Origin: Mycosphaerelloides madeirae
Taxonomy: Eukaryota > Ascomycota > Dothideomycetes > Mycosphaerellales > Mycosphaerellaceae
Direction: 5' to 3'
Assembly (NCBI GenBank): GCA_002785995.1
Contig: NHNV01000019.1
Location: 248,001 to 312,000, forward strand
DNA: 64,000 nucleotides
Shown: one piece after another, positions 20,869 to 31,441 of the stretch
Layout of the letters: each line of letters opens with the position of its first letter
How positions within the stretch are numbered: position 1 is the first letter of the stretch
Program-made: the position numbers and the translations under genes
Notes under the pieces: model-generated
What the model was told of the DNA's origin: nothing
Databases searched by the model: none
Seen by the model: the letters and a program-made list of their open reading frames with translations, nothing else

Positions 20869-21550
20869 GACTCAAGGCCGCCAGTGTCTGCTGCGCGAGA
20901 GCCATGTTCTCAGCGCCGGGGGTGGGGGTGGGAGTGGGAGTGCGCCTGTGGAAATCATTAGCTTCGTCCTTGTACTCTCCATTTGAGGCCTCTCGCTCAG
21001 AGGGACTGCGCATTGCGCAACGGCTCAGACAGTTCTAATAGAGAGAACCGACTAACTTATGCATGGCGCCAGGGGTGTTGGTAGGCCAGGTGAAGTCTTT
21101 GGTTTCCTGAGCCTTCTGGAGGATGTATGGCCGCTCGTCAACTCCGATGCCGTGGGCTAGACTCATGTTAGCAAATGTGCGCGAAAAGTAGACTCGAATT
21201 TCGAAAACGCCGCGCAGCAGACCACTCTTGCTGAAGGCGCAGTCGCCTGGTTGCGAGCGCCGAGTGGAAGTGATACATACCGACCGCCTCACCGCGCACC
21301 ATGTTGTACCGAGTCTGGCAGGCCGAAGTAGAGCGCTCGAAACCCTTCTCCTGTGAGGCGGCTGTCAGTATCCATTTCAAACGTGTCGGAGTACTTGATT
21401 CGCATAAGTTACAGCAAGCGCCGATGTCGTGGTTTGGTAGAAGTCCTTCCAGGTGTTGATAGGGGTCTGGGCCTCGACGTGGAATTTGACGGCCTCTCAG
21501 AGCATGCGCACTTCCTGGTTGCTCCAGTTTTTCGAGGACGTGTTGGCCAT
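20469..21550 (-). CDS. SANT/Myb-like protein gene with nonsense codon and duplicated last exon
   Basis: Exons 21413-21550, 21281-21350, 21057-21156, 20859-20945 and a last exon, all joining in frame. Exon 1 plus exon 2 encode a tri-helical DNA-binding-like unit with spaced tryptophans (SSKNWSNQEVRML, NTWKDFYQTTTSAL, then CQTRYNMV). An in-frame TGA at 21497-21499, codon 18, interrupts it. The spliced product would be 174 residues with last exon 20679-20808, or 180 with the downstream copy 20469-20616; both use the same donor in the same phase. The middle carries a PTPTPTPTP run. If the TGA is real, only a truncated product from a later ATG could be made. Function would be DNA or chromatin binding, by inference. 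Confidence 0.55.
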
Positions 21551-21882
21551 CGCTGCGAGATGTTTATGGTACGATGATGTGCAAGAGTGTGGAAAGACAC
21601 GCCGGGCTGCTGGCGCGGATGTCGTTGATAAGTGGGTGTGTGTGTGGTGTTGCAGAGAACGCGATGGAGCTGATTGACTTTGTCCAAGAAATTGGAGCGG
21701 GGCGCAGCAGCACGTGCTCAAAGCTGCGAAGTGAATACGTGCAAGCCCATGTGTGGAGCGCAAGTCTGCACATCGACTCTGCTCTTCACCCCAAACTGTG
21801 TCCTGGACGTTCACCCATACGTTGAGCATCATTTGAGTAGTTTGATCCTCATTTTTCATCGATATGGTGGATTTCTTGTACC

Positions 21883-22080
21883 AAAAAAATCAGCCCGCGC
21901 AAATCGTCCCGGACGGGACTCGAACCTGGGCAGCAAAAAAACAACAACAAATAAAAACCCGAACGAATACCGGTACGTTCGTGTGGCAAGCAAAGCCTGG
22001 ATTCGACATTGGTTCAATCTTGCATCCGCGACTGTTGATGTTAGATGCGTGTCGGTGTGAACCGCTTGACAACTAGACCA
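21883..22080 (-). ncRNA. Candidate Pol III transcription unit (A box, B box, T-run)
   Basis: On the minus strand an A-box-like TGGTCTAGTTG lies at 22080-22070. A perfect B-box GGTTCGAGTCC lies at 21926-21916, and a terminator-like run of seven T at 21889-21883. They are co-oriented, with about 145 bp between the boxes. I could not fold a tRNA: the acceptor stem does not pair and the T stem has mismatches. The unit could be a decayed intron-bearing tRNA, a tRNA-derived SINE copy, or an independent Pol III RNA of about 200 nt. Confidence 0.4.
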
Positions 22081-22828
22081 AATAAGATTATTAAAAGCAG
22101 ATTTTAGTTTCGCAAAGAAACACCCCAACTTTTGACTGCCGGTTATGCCGAATTTTGCGGAGGCGATGTGAAAGTCGGCTTTGCCCACCATCACTTTTCA
22201 TTCGTTGTCCTGCACACACTTATTTCGCCGCAAAATTGGCATCGTCGTTGTCGTAAAGAACGGGAGAAGAGCCTTGAACTGTGGCTGAGTATTTTTTTGT
22301 CGCTAAAAGAGGTCGATGTCGCCTGCAACACTGCTGAGTGTCAGTTCCTACGAGTACGCTCGTTGAGGTATCGTTCCGCGCAAGTTCAGGATGCAGGATT
22401 TTTGAGAGAACTAACAACGCAGGTCTCCTTCTACTAAGGAGAGGACATGCTGCCCAAGTACACCTCGTTCCTAATGGGAGTCAGACAGTCGGCAACACCT
22501 CCGGCCAGTAAACCTCGAGCTACAAAACCAAAGCTCGACCGGGTACCAGCACAACGCGATACACCAGAGGACTGTTCGGATCAATGGAAGTTCTCGTCGC
22601 CGGAACATTGACATCCGCTCGCACGTTCTCTTCTATTCCACTCATCATCCGTACCCTCTGTACTGCTCCTACAAGACCACACTCGCCATCTCCGAGTCAA
22701 CTATCATCCTCTACTGAGTTTATTCATATTCTTCCAAGCCTCTGTGGCCTAAAAACGCCATTTGCACAGTCTATCCCCCCCAAAACAAAAACGCCATGCT
22801 AACCTATCAAAACAGACAACATCCCAGC
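22081..22828. other. Intergenic, no supported gene
   Basis: Between the Pol III-like unit and mS33. Frames are short; nothing recognised. Confidence 0.4.
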
Positions 22829-23220
22829 TCATCGCTTCTTCTTCTGGTTCTTTCTTGATTCTACAGAGTTCCCGGTCAGCAGAGGCCCGCCACAGTCACG
22901 CATTGCTCCACCGCAAGCAAACACTCACCAGCCGCAGTTTTCTTCTTCTTCGGCGCACCCTTGCCTCGTGACTTAGCAATTTGGATGTGCTCTAGCCGGT
23001 CCTCCTCAAATTCATCGTATATCTCAGTACCAGGGTACAGTCTCTTCAAGTCGACAAAGGTAGCGACACGGCGTGGGTAGTACGATGCAATAGCGGGACC
23101 ACGGAGTCGCTGGCGCAGGACTTTGTTGCCGAGGCGTGTACCGGTTGGGTTGAAGGTGGTGTTGAAGATGCGGCATTGGACCTTCATGAGGTCGAGTATC
23201 CGGGAGCGTGGGACGGCCAT
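22829..23220 (-). CDS. RSM27: Mitochondrial small-subunit ribosomal protein mS33 (Rsm27/MRPS33)
   Basis: Exons 22929-23220 and 22829-22860; the 68-bp intron (GTGAGT...TGTAG) gives 107 residues ending ESRKNQKKKR. Recognised by LDLMKVQCRIFNTTFNP near the start, GNKVLRQRLRGPAIASYYP in the middle and DEFEEDRLEHIQIAKSRGKG before the lysine-rich tail, all hallmarks of the fungal S27/mS33 family. It is a structural protein of the mitochondrial 37S subunit, and the length is right for the family. The basic N-terminus (MAVPRSRILDL) probably acts as the import signal. It diverges from the RNase III gene across about 220 bp. Confidence 0.92.
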
Positions 23221-23443
23221 GACAGTGGAGTCGATGGAGGGAGATAATTGGGAGAGGAAGGGACGTGAAAGTGAAGTCGCGCCAAGGCGGCTGGCGCCGG
23301 CGAGACTAGTCACGGCTAGCTCTTTCGATGCTCTTTCCTTGATCCTTCCTTTCTTTCTTCCACCTCGAGGATACATCACTTGGCAAACCGGCTCATCTCC
23401 TCGCTGTACACTCAGACAGCGCTGAGGAGAGCCTACCGCGAGG
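23221..23443. promoter_or_regulatory. Divergent promoter, mS33 / RNase III
   Basis: Only 223 bp separate the two start codons on opposite strands, so both promoters and 5' leaders must lie here. A polypyrimidine stretch (CTTTCTTTCTTCC) lies near 23350. No TATA box is obvious. Confidence 0.55.
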
Positions 23444-24454
23444 ATGTCAAAGCGCCCATACAACAGCTACGGCAACGGCGGCTACGGCAATGAAGGCTAC
23501 AGCAATGGAGGCTACGGATACGGCAACGGCCATAATGGAGGCCCGCCGCACAAGAGACAGAAAGACACCCACCGCCAGCAGGAAATGAATAAACCGCTCG
23601 TCAACGCCCCATCGCCCCTGCCACCGCTGCCGCCTATCAAGACCAACGCGCCCTTCCGCCACAGCTCGACTGTACACCCCGGTCGCAGCATCGCCATCAA
23701 TGACTCAAGCTACGAGAAGCTCGAATTCCTCGGCGACGCCTTCCTCGAGCTCTGGGCCTCGAAGCTCATCCTCAAGCGCCTCCCTCACCTCGCCGCGGGC
23801 CGCATGTCACAGGTGAGAGAGCTACTGGTGAAGAATGAGACTCTAGCAGTATATGCCAGAGCCTACGGCTTCGACAAGCGGATTGACGCTGCAGACATGA
23901 AGGGCATGCAACAGAATGCTTCCAAGAGCAATAAGGGCTTTAATAAAGTCCTTGGTGATATCTTCGAAGCGTACTTGGCGGCTATCTGCTTGGCCGACGA
24001 GGAGAATGGCGAGACCACCGCAGAAGAGTGGGTAGTTGAGCTGTGGGAGCCAGCCCTGTCGCAACAGGAGGCCGACGACCGTATCCTGAGACACTCAGAA
24101 CGCAAGCCTACAGATCCACGCACTACTTTCAATGACAAAGCCAAGGATCAACTCCAGCGCCGCATTGGTTGCAAAGGCGTGAAGCTTGAGTATGTGATGG
24201 ACCAACCGAGCGTCGAATTGAAAGGGAACCAGATTGGACAGACGCGCCACTTCGTCGCCCTGTATCTGACAGGACATGGCCACGAGAAGAAGCTTGTAGG
24301 TAAAGGCGAAGGCAAGAGCAAGGCCGAAGCGGGCATGTGGGCTGCCATTGAAGCCATGCATGGCGACTCCAAAGACTTAGTGGACGAATGCGAAGCCAAG
24401 GCGAAACTCATCAAGGAGATGGGCCCGGCAGCGAGATGTGAGTCGGCTGGATAA
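23444..24454 (+). CDS. Ribonuclease III with C-terminal dsRNA-binding domain
   Basis: Single exon, 336 residues. Residues 8-30 form a Gly/Tyr/Asn-rich repeat (GGYGNEGYSNGGYGYGNG). The RNase III signature YEKLEFLGDAFLEL lies near residue 90 and the second acidic cluster GDIFEAYLAA near 170, so both metal-binding carboxylates are kept. A double-stranded-RNA-binding domain follows (residues about 225-305, ending with KSKAEAGMWAAIEAM). It is a Rnt1/Pac1-like endonuclease expected to cleave structured pre-rRNA or snRNA/snoRNA precursors in the nucleus. A mitochondrial role cannot be excluded from sequence. It is short for Rnt1-like enzymes because the catalytic domain starts early. Confidence 0.88.
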   Translation: MSKRPYNSYGNGGYGNEGYSNGGYGYGNGHNGGPPHKRQKDTHRQQEMNKPLVNAPSPLPPLPPIKTNAPFRHSSTVHPGRSIAINDSSYEKLEFLGDAFLELWASKLILKRLPHLAAGRMSQVRELLVKNETLAVYARAYGFDKRIDAADMKGMQQNASKSNKGFNKVLGDIFEAYLAAICLADEENGETTAEEWVVELWEPALSQQEADDRILRHSERKPTDPRTTFNDKAKDQLQRRIGCKGVKLEYVMDQPSVELKGNQIGQTRHFVALYLTGHGHEKKLVGKGEGKSKAEAGMWAAIEAMHGDSKDLVDECEAKAKLIKEMGPAARCESAG

Positions 24455-26132
24455 TCTCTTCGCTTATTTACAGCCAAAGTGAATGATCGCTGCTAGCAAG
24501 ACCGACATCTACAACAGACGCAGTCAATAATGCGAGCAATCCAATCGACGAGAGTCAGGCCACATCGACAGAAATGCAGTTCATCATCGCTGTTGCTCCA
24601 CGACGACATACCTTCAGTTGGCCAGCTAGTTTGGTCGTAGGATGCGCCGTCTTTAACATGCGTTATTTCTGGAATGCGTGCGCAATACGAGAATGGTACA
24701 CCCATGGAAGACAGACACCCCTAGAACATCATATCGGGGTTGTGACCAGTTACGATTCCCGAACAGCAGATATCCCAGTCGTCGTAGTCGGTCAGGGTAG
24801 TTCGACTGCACGCATATAAAGAACTTGATCGTCCTCACCTCTTCAACTTTCAACGAGTATCTCTTTCTTTTTCTGAAGCGTTTGCACCATTCTCAGAGGA
24901 GATTTCCTTCCTTCCGATGAATGTGAGGTACAGTGTGCTGCATCGTCCCTTCCCGTCTCACTCTACCCTCCTCTCCCACACTCCCAAGCCACCTCACTCT
25001 CCCCTTCGACGAGTCTCTTCACCAAAAATCTAGACTCTCCAACATCCCCGACCCCGTCCTCCCGTTCGCCTCTCACTGGAACTCACTAACAAAAAACCAA
25101 AACTTCGGTCTCCGACCGCAAACACTCCCATCGCCTTTCCCGAACACTTCTTCCTTCTCACTCGCTGCCACATAGCGGCCGCTACTGGGTGTGCAGATTC
25201 TCGGGGATCCGACGGCGACTATGTTTCGGCGTCGTACATCCTGAAACACGAAACCGCCGAACGCCCCGTCCCCTCTAATTGGCAGAGCAGACAGGGGCGC
25301 TAAGGAAAGGCTGCATACGGTGCATTTCACAGCATGTAGGTTTTCTGAGATACCCCGATGGAGGGCTTTGAGTGGTTGGAGGGAAGCGAACGCTAAGGGA
25401 GGTGCAAATTCGGTGTGATTTCTTCGGTGATTTTGATTCTTTTAGGATGAAGAACGCCGAAGAGTTGCGGTTTGGGTTTAATGCTTTGGGCGAAATACTC
25501 CGATGAATATCCCAATGGGAATTGATGTGAGTGGTTGCTGGGGGAGGCGCGCCATTGGAATGTCTATGGACGGAGTGGTGGATCCGAGCGCGAAGTGTGA
25601 GGTTGGCTTTTGGAATTCGAAAGCCTTGGATCTCGGTGCATGGGGGCCGACTTGCGAGGCAAATGAGCGTGCAAAGTGTTTTTGATTGGGGGTGCCGGGG
25701 CGGGAGCTACTGGAGGGCTGTATTTTTCGGTATCCGAGGCGACTGAGCGAAGTGAATGCCGGGGACCCGAGGCTTGACGGGCAGGGCTGATGAGTAAACA
25801 TGAGTCGCTATCAACGAGGATTTCGTCGACGTCAACAAGCAAGTGAGGATTCGGACGTCGGAACCCCTTGATGAGAATACTGAATAACTATCGACGCAAC
25901 TTGATCCAGACTGCAGTTCTCGTGGCATGACGCAAATAAACCCAACAACGTTCGAAGTCTGACATTTTGAGACAGACGGATGTCATGTAAGGACTGGTTT
26001 TCACAGACGTACACAGGCCCTTGTTCTCAGACGAACAGCAAAGTACTGCTAAATTCTAAATTCAACACACAGAATCTTCCTACGATCGCCAATAAAGACG
26101 ACCTCTCACGATAAACGTTCCCCATCTAGGAT
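24455..26132. other. Long intergenic stretch, no supported gene
   Basis: About 1.7 kb. Pyrimidine-rich segments lie near 24940-25030. Frames such as 25478-25801 on the minus strand have biased composition but no motif or splice support. Confidence 0.4.
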
Positions 26133-26620
26133 CTAGTGACCGGCAAAGGAAAACAGTATGATGACGAAACCAACCAGGACAGTCAAAGGCGACGAGACAG
26201 CAATCCTGTCACCAGCACCAGTCTTAATGGTCGTAACAGTATCCTCAGCCGTCTGATAACCACTGCTATTCCACTTCAAGCAAAGATTGCTGCCAGCGTT
26301 GTTCAGCGTCAGCTGGCTATCTCCGTGATGGTAGTACGACGGGTCAATATCTAAACCGGCGATCTAAAAGACAAAATCAGTACATTTGAGTAGAAGGTTG
26401 GAGTAAGCTCAAAGGAGCTCACCTCAGCATCGGCATACGCCCCAAAAACCCACCTAGCCGCAAGATCAATCTTAACAACATCCTGAAGCAAAGATGTGTC
26501 GGCAGCGTCGCTACTAGGCTGACAATCGGCGCCGACGATTTTGCTATCGCCACGCACCTGGTTTGCCCCTGCACGACAATGCGTATCTTGTGAACATGGT
26601 TGGAAGCAGGATAGACGTCA
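26133..26620 (-). CDS. Cys-containing secreted protein with hydrophobic (GPI-type) tail, 5' end unresolved
   Basis: The last exon 26133-26363 and preceding exon 26423 upward join in phase 0 (donor GTGAGC, acceptor TTTTAG). The readable part has four clustered Cys upstream (CFQPCSQDTHC and ADCQP), a middle DVVKIDLAARWVFGAYADAE, then SNLCLKWNSSGY. It ends in a hydrophobic segment (LTVLVGFVIILFSFAG) right before the stop, the form of a GPI-attachment signal. Upstream of about 26620 the frame meets a TGA. The only signal-like N-terminus (HFSLTSILLPTMFTRYAL) is in another frame, so the 5' part is either mutated or differently spliced. It is probably a cell-surface protein; the family is not recognised. 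Confidence 0.5.
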
Positions 26621-27108
26621 AGGAGAAGTGAAGATATATTTGCGCCGCCCCAGCCTCGAGACTACGGTGGCACAGGTAGTCAGGTGCGTGCCTTTGGATC
26701 CACAGAATCGTGCTTCTTTCTAGTACCCTCGAAAAACTGGTCAATTGCAGTTGTTGAAGCAGAGTCGCGTGTGCCCGATGTACCCAGCCTTCTTATGACC
26801 CTTTGAAAACTCGCATTCGAGTACATCATTCATGCAAGGCTGTGCGCGACCACCTTGTCAGCCCGGAGTATCTTTCGGTTGAATTTTTCCCTGCAGCCCA
26901 CCTTTCTCCATAGCCGAAAAGCCTTGTGGAAAGCACTATATGAATGCAAAGAGAAGGGTGGTATAGGATGTCTCAAGTCTGTATTCTGCCATAGAAATGC
27001 ACTCATCTTCTCTTCTGCTGGCCGTTTCGTATGCTCGGTTGCTGAGCTGGCCTAACGTAGCAGCGGATGAATGGTCGTGGAGATGTTGTGTCGGTATTCG
27101 CGATGCGC
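26621..27108. other. Intergenic, no supported gene
   Basis: Should contain the unresolved 5' end of the Cys-containing surface protein gene; no independent feature seen. Confidence 0.35.
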
Positions 27109-27345
27109 TTATGAGAAGTCGTTGGGCCAGCACTTCTCCTTGGGCCACGAGTCGTTGTGGGTCTCAGCGTGTTGCTCTAGGATCTTCTTGTTGTCACGTG
27201 CGAGTTCCTTACGGCAGAACTGACAGATCGACTTCTCCTTGGGCGCCTTCACTGGGTTGCCGTTTGGCTTGACTGGAACGCGCGTGCCGGCGGCTTCTGC
27301 CTTCTTGTGCTCGCGGTGGATGCGGTCTTTCTTGGAGATGGGCAT
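27109..27345 (-). CDS. Small zinc-finger protein, At2g23090/SERF-like
   Basis: Single exon, 78 residues, from MPISKKDRIHREHKKAEAAG. The N-terminal half is basic and lysine-rich, like 4F5/SERF-type proteins. The second half holds a C2H2-type knuckle, CQFCRKEL...LEQHAETHNDSWPKEKCW. The order of these parts and the length match a conserved eukaryotic family of unknown function. In-frame codons continue upstream past 27345, but the MPISKK start fits the family. It diverges from the metallo-beta-lactamase gene. Confidence 0.8.
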   Translation of the reverse strand: MPISKKDRIHREHKKAEAAGTRVPVKPNGNPVKAPKEKSICQFCRKELARDNKKILEQHAETHNDSWPKEKCWPNDFS

Positions 27346-27999
27346 CGTTGCGAGAGGTGGACGTGGATCTGGGTGGTAGCGGGATTTGGAGGACGAGGCA
27401 GACTGGTTTTGTTGAAGTGGTGGTATAGTGGTGTGGAGAAGATTGGAGAAGTTCTGGAGCAAGCGCGATAGAGCAAGGAATTTCGGGTAATCACGTGCAA
27501 GGCGCTAACGCCAGCGCTTAGGTAGTTGCGACCTGCCTCCAGGGCTCGTCTTTCACTCCAACTGCGACATCTACATCACATCAACATCATTCCTATCAAG
27601 ATCACGATGCCGTTTATCGTATTACCACCCTTATCATAGCGGTGCGCCCGAATCACGACACGCACAGGCAGAATGGCTGATTATGGGTATTTAGCGGCGT
27701 TACCGAGTGTCTTTTTCTTCGCATTGACAATTGGACTATTGCATCCGGTGCTACATGGCTTTCGTATTATCTCAACTTGAGTGCGGCAGGTCTTATGCGC
27801 CTGTTGTCCTGACTTGCTAAAATACGCGAGGTTTGGCCGTGAATCGACGACAAAAATGACAGGACGAATCCCTGTTACCCGAATGTCCCACCACCAATAG
27901 GCGAGCAGTCGCCGCTGTGGGCAGAGATATGCATATGAGGAGCTTCACCTGGCCGAACCAGCCTGCCTTCATCAGCTCTACTCTCAAAAGTGAGACAAC
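27346..27999. promoter_or_regulatory. Divergent intergenic region, zinc-finger protein / MBL hydrolase
   Basis: About 650 bp between two opposite start codons, so both promoters lie here. No coding frame is supported and no specific site is recognised. Confidence 0.5.
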
Positions 28000-29162
28000 A
28001 TGGCGGCCATCGCCCCAGATCTCAGCATCCCTGAATCGTCGAACACTGTACACGTCTCAGTCATCAACACAACCTCCTCTATCAAAGGTGTTGACGCCTG
28101 GAAATTCCTCTCTCCTTCAATTCCAGGGCATGAATATCTCGCAACGCCAACATTCTCCTTCCTGATTCAGCATCCCACTCTCAATCGATCCCTGGTATTT
28201 GATCTCGGAATCCGGAAAGACTGGCAGAACAGCAGTCCTTTCTTGACTGAGAGGTTCAAATCCGGCGGCTACGAGATCAATGTCGAGAAGAGCGTCCGGG
28301 AAATCCTCGAGGAGAATGGTGTCGATGCCTCTAGACTCGAGGCTGTAGTCTGGTCTCATGTCAGTCTGAATGAAACGGATGAACTTCAAATTTCTCACGC
28401 GTTCAGTGGCACTTTGATCATACAGGCAATCCAGCCGAATTCGAAAAGTCAACAGCACTCCTCGTAGGCCCAGGCTTCAGAGAAAACATGCTCCCCGGCT
28501 ATCCCGCAAACACCAACAGCCCAATTCTCGAGAGCGATTACACCGGCCGAGATCTCATCGAGCTGGAGATGTCTCCAGACTTAAAGATAGGCGAGCTAGA
28601 AGCACTCGACTACTTCGGAGACGGATCACTCTTCTTCCTCAACTCTCCAGGCCACGCAATCGGCCATATCTGTGCTCTGGCCAGAGTAACAACAAACCCA
28701 TCCAGCTTTGTCCTCATCGGCGGCGACGCCTATCACCATGCTGGGGAGCTTCGGCCATCGCCATACCTCCCTCTACCAACCACCATCTCGCCACACCCCT
28801 TCACACCCTTATCCTCATCATCTTGCCCCGGCGGCCTCTTCTCGCCTCTCCTCCGAGACGGAGATCCAACCAAGCCCTTCTACGTGCCCTCGGCACAAAC
28901 CCAAGTCCAAATGCACTATGATACGCAAGAAGCTACGCGCACGATTGAGAAGCTTCAAGAAGCAGATGTGTGCGAGAATATTTTGATGGTGGCGGCTCAT
29001 GATGAGTCTCTGCTCGATATCATAGATTTTTTCCCCAAGTCTGTGGATGATTTCACAAAGAAGGATTGGGTTCAGAAGGCGCGGTGGAAGTTTCTGGTTG
29101 ATTTCGCGAAGGCGGCTGGGTTTGAAGGGAAGATAGAGGGGAAGAGGGAATGGGGGCCTTGA
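28000..29162 (+). CDS. Metallo-beta-lactamase-fold hydrolase (lactonase-like)
   Basis: Exons 28000-28359 and 28407-29162; the 47-bp intron joins in phase 0 to give 371 residues. The intron sits inside the metal site and splicing builds SHWHFDHTG, the HxHxDH motif near residue 120. Further ligands are the His in NSPGHAIGH, the Asp in IGGDAYHH and a late His in VAAHDESLLD. The overall layout resembles AHL-lactonase-like fungal MBL proteins that hydrolyse lactones or related esters with two metal ions. No signal peptide is visible, so it is probably cytosolic. The substrate is unknown. Confidence 0.85.
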
Positions 29163-29300
29163 CGGGACTCACAGACTACTGTCGAGACGCAGACATAAAG
29201 GCACGTTGCATGATAATCCTTTATCATTTTATCTCTGGCCCACTGGGTGTATTCAAACTCCTCAGGCCTCCTATCTTTTCAAATATGGCCCATTACCATT

Positions 29301-31441
29301 CTATCCCCAAATTGCATCCTTACTCCTCCCTCCACCCGCAGTATTAGGCGGAGTAGTAATCGTATAACTCCACGTCTCCTTCCCATCCACAAACAATCGA
29401 TACTTCAAAACCGATTGATCACTAGTCTTCGGATTCTCAATCGACACCGACCCAAATTTGCTATTGCCGTCCGGGAGGTACTTAATACATACATCGCTAG
29501 TATAATCATCTGCCGTCGATTGCTCCGAATACGTGCGAATTGGCAAGTAAAACATGTTGAGCGGCGAAACACTGAATTCGTGGACTGTGGCGCTGAGCGG
29601 CCAGCGCTTTGTTCGCGTTCTGAGGGCGGCTCTCTCTTCTGAGGAGAGGAGTGCTGCGTCGCGGAAATCGGCGAGCGGTTTGGCGCCTACTCCGACAGGT
29701 CCAAGACCAATGATTTCCTCTTTACCTTCGGGTGGAGGAGGGAAGGCTGTAGCGGCAAATTCGTGTCTGTCACCGGAGAGCACGACGACGCCGATGCCAC
29801 CGCGAAGACCGACGTCCCACATGGCTTCAAGGATGATCTGGCGCTCGCCGAGATAACCGCGCCAGGTGTCTTGGGCGCCGAACCACCAATTCTTGGTGAA
29901 CGGTACACTTGATACGACGACTTTCCATCGTACGCCCGCAGGTTCTGGTTTTGCTAGCCAGGCGAGAAGATCGGCGAGTTGCTGTACGCCCAGCATTGTC
30001 TTGTTCGCTTCGCCTGTGACAGGGTCGTAGCCGTTGGTTCTATCATTGGGAGAGCGGTAGCGCCTGGTGTCTAGCATGAAGAAGGTGGCAGGGCCTTGCG
30101 TAAACGAGAAATATGTCTCTCCCTTGCGGGCCGCTGGCGGATTGACAGACGTGTGATACTGTTCGTACGGATCGTTGGCAGCAAGGAAGTAGCCCGTCGT
30201 GTTTCCGCTCCAGTCATTCTGTATCTCGTGATCGTCATAGACATGAATCCAGGGGAGCTCTCTCGTTGCAGCTGGCCAGTCTGGGCTAGAGTAGACTTGT
30301 CTATACTCTCGTCGATAGTCTTCGATTCCGACTCCTTGGCGACGGGGAACATCGATGTAGATGAAATCTCCCAAGAAGAGCATAAATTGGGCCTTCAGAG
30401 TATCAATATTCCGTGCGAGATGTTTCAAACCCGGTGCCGAAAGCGGGTGTCGCAAAGGGTTGTATGGAAAGTTGAGTTTTATACACGATGAGTGTACGAA
30501 GGTGAATTGGTCGTCCTGGGAGGCTGAGATCTCCCCAATTTTGGGAGCTGTCGTGAAGAAGCCGGTGTGGTTGTTACTCACGGTGTACTGATAGCGCGTA
30601 TTTGGTCGTAGGCCTTTTAGCGTAAAGGTGTCGGTGAAATCGGTTCGGTTGTCCATCCAGTTGACCTGGCCGGCCGATTTCCAGGCATCATCTTGCGAAT
30701 AGCCTACAGCGCCGCCCAGTGGTCCGTCGGCAAATCTGTAGGACGCGAACACTGGAAAATTCCAAGGATCCGGCTCCCTGACCAATATCTTTGCGGTCGT
30801 ATCAGACACGAATCCAACGCGAGCCATGGACAAGTCATGAGCTGGATAGAACCAAGTGGTTCTATAAACCAGATCCACGACCATGGCAACAAGAGTAGCG
30901 TTGATGAGGAATGTGACTGCACTCCATAGTGCGCTGATTGGGCTCGGCAGGCCGGTCAGGAGGGTCTTCAGGATCTCAGGCTCTTTCTCTTCGATGTCGA
31001 TCTCTTCTTCAACGACCAGCTCTTTGCCCGGATTGACAATGGCAGGACCATCAACATAGCGAGGATCTACGTCCTTGACGTCCTCCGGTAGCACATCTCT
31101 TTCCACGATCTCAATGGTATCGATCAGCTCGTACGGGCTCGTCTTCCGATGAGTGTAGATGAAGGCTGGAACGTATAGTGCGAAGAGGGTGTAGATGAGA
31201 GGCGGGAAGGGCTGTGTTATGTGAGCTTCGAGTTATCTAGTATGATCGTTGGACAATTACTGACATGGCCGGGTATCTGTGCACATGATTGTCAGCATGC
31301 TGCACAAGCTGTGGTTGAATAGTGAGTGAATGGTATTTGTTTACTGACCCATCTCAAAAAGACCCAAGCAAGAAACCTCAAAGACACCGAGCTCCAAGCC
31401 GTCGTCAGCCTGGCTAAATCGCCCATTTTGATGGAAGACAT
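29301..31441 (-). CDS. PhoD-like (alkaline phosphatase D family) membrane phosphatase
   Basis: Exons 31349-31441, a 12-nt micro-exon 31265-31276 (encoding IPGH), and 29301-31211, all in phase 0; 671 residues from MSSIKMGDL (or 666 from the second Met). Three hydrophobic segments lie in the first about 140 residues (LRFLAWVFLRW, PPLIYTLFALYVPAFIY and SAVTFLINATLVAMVVDLVY), and the catalytic domain follows. PhoD metal-site motifs are visible: FLGDFIYID, HVYDDHEIQNDW and VLSGDRHEFAA. It hydrolyses phosphomonoesters or diesters with Fe/Ca-type metals in known relatives. The membrane anchor places this one in an endomembrane or plasma membrane. N-glycosylation sequons are frequent (NRTD, NHTG, NTTG). 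Confidence 0.85.

Noticed and set aside
21901..21940. tRNA gene suggested by GGTTCGAGTCC
   Set aside because: T stem mismatched and no matching acceptor strand found; kept only as a Pol III-like unit.
24574..24819. 81-codon plus-strand frame after RNase III
   Set aside because: No similarity to a known family, no leader or splice features.
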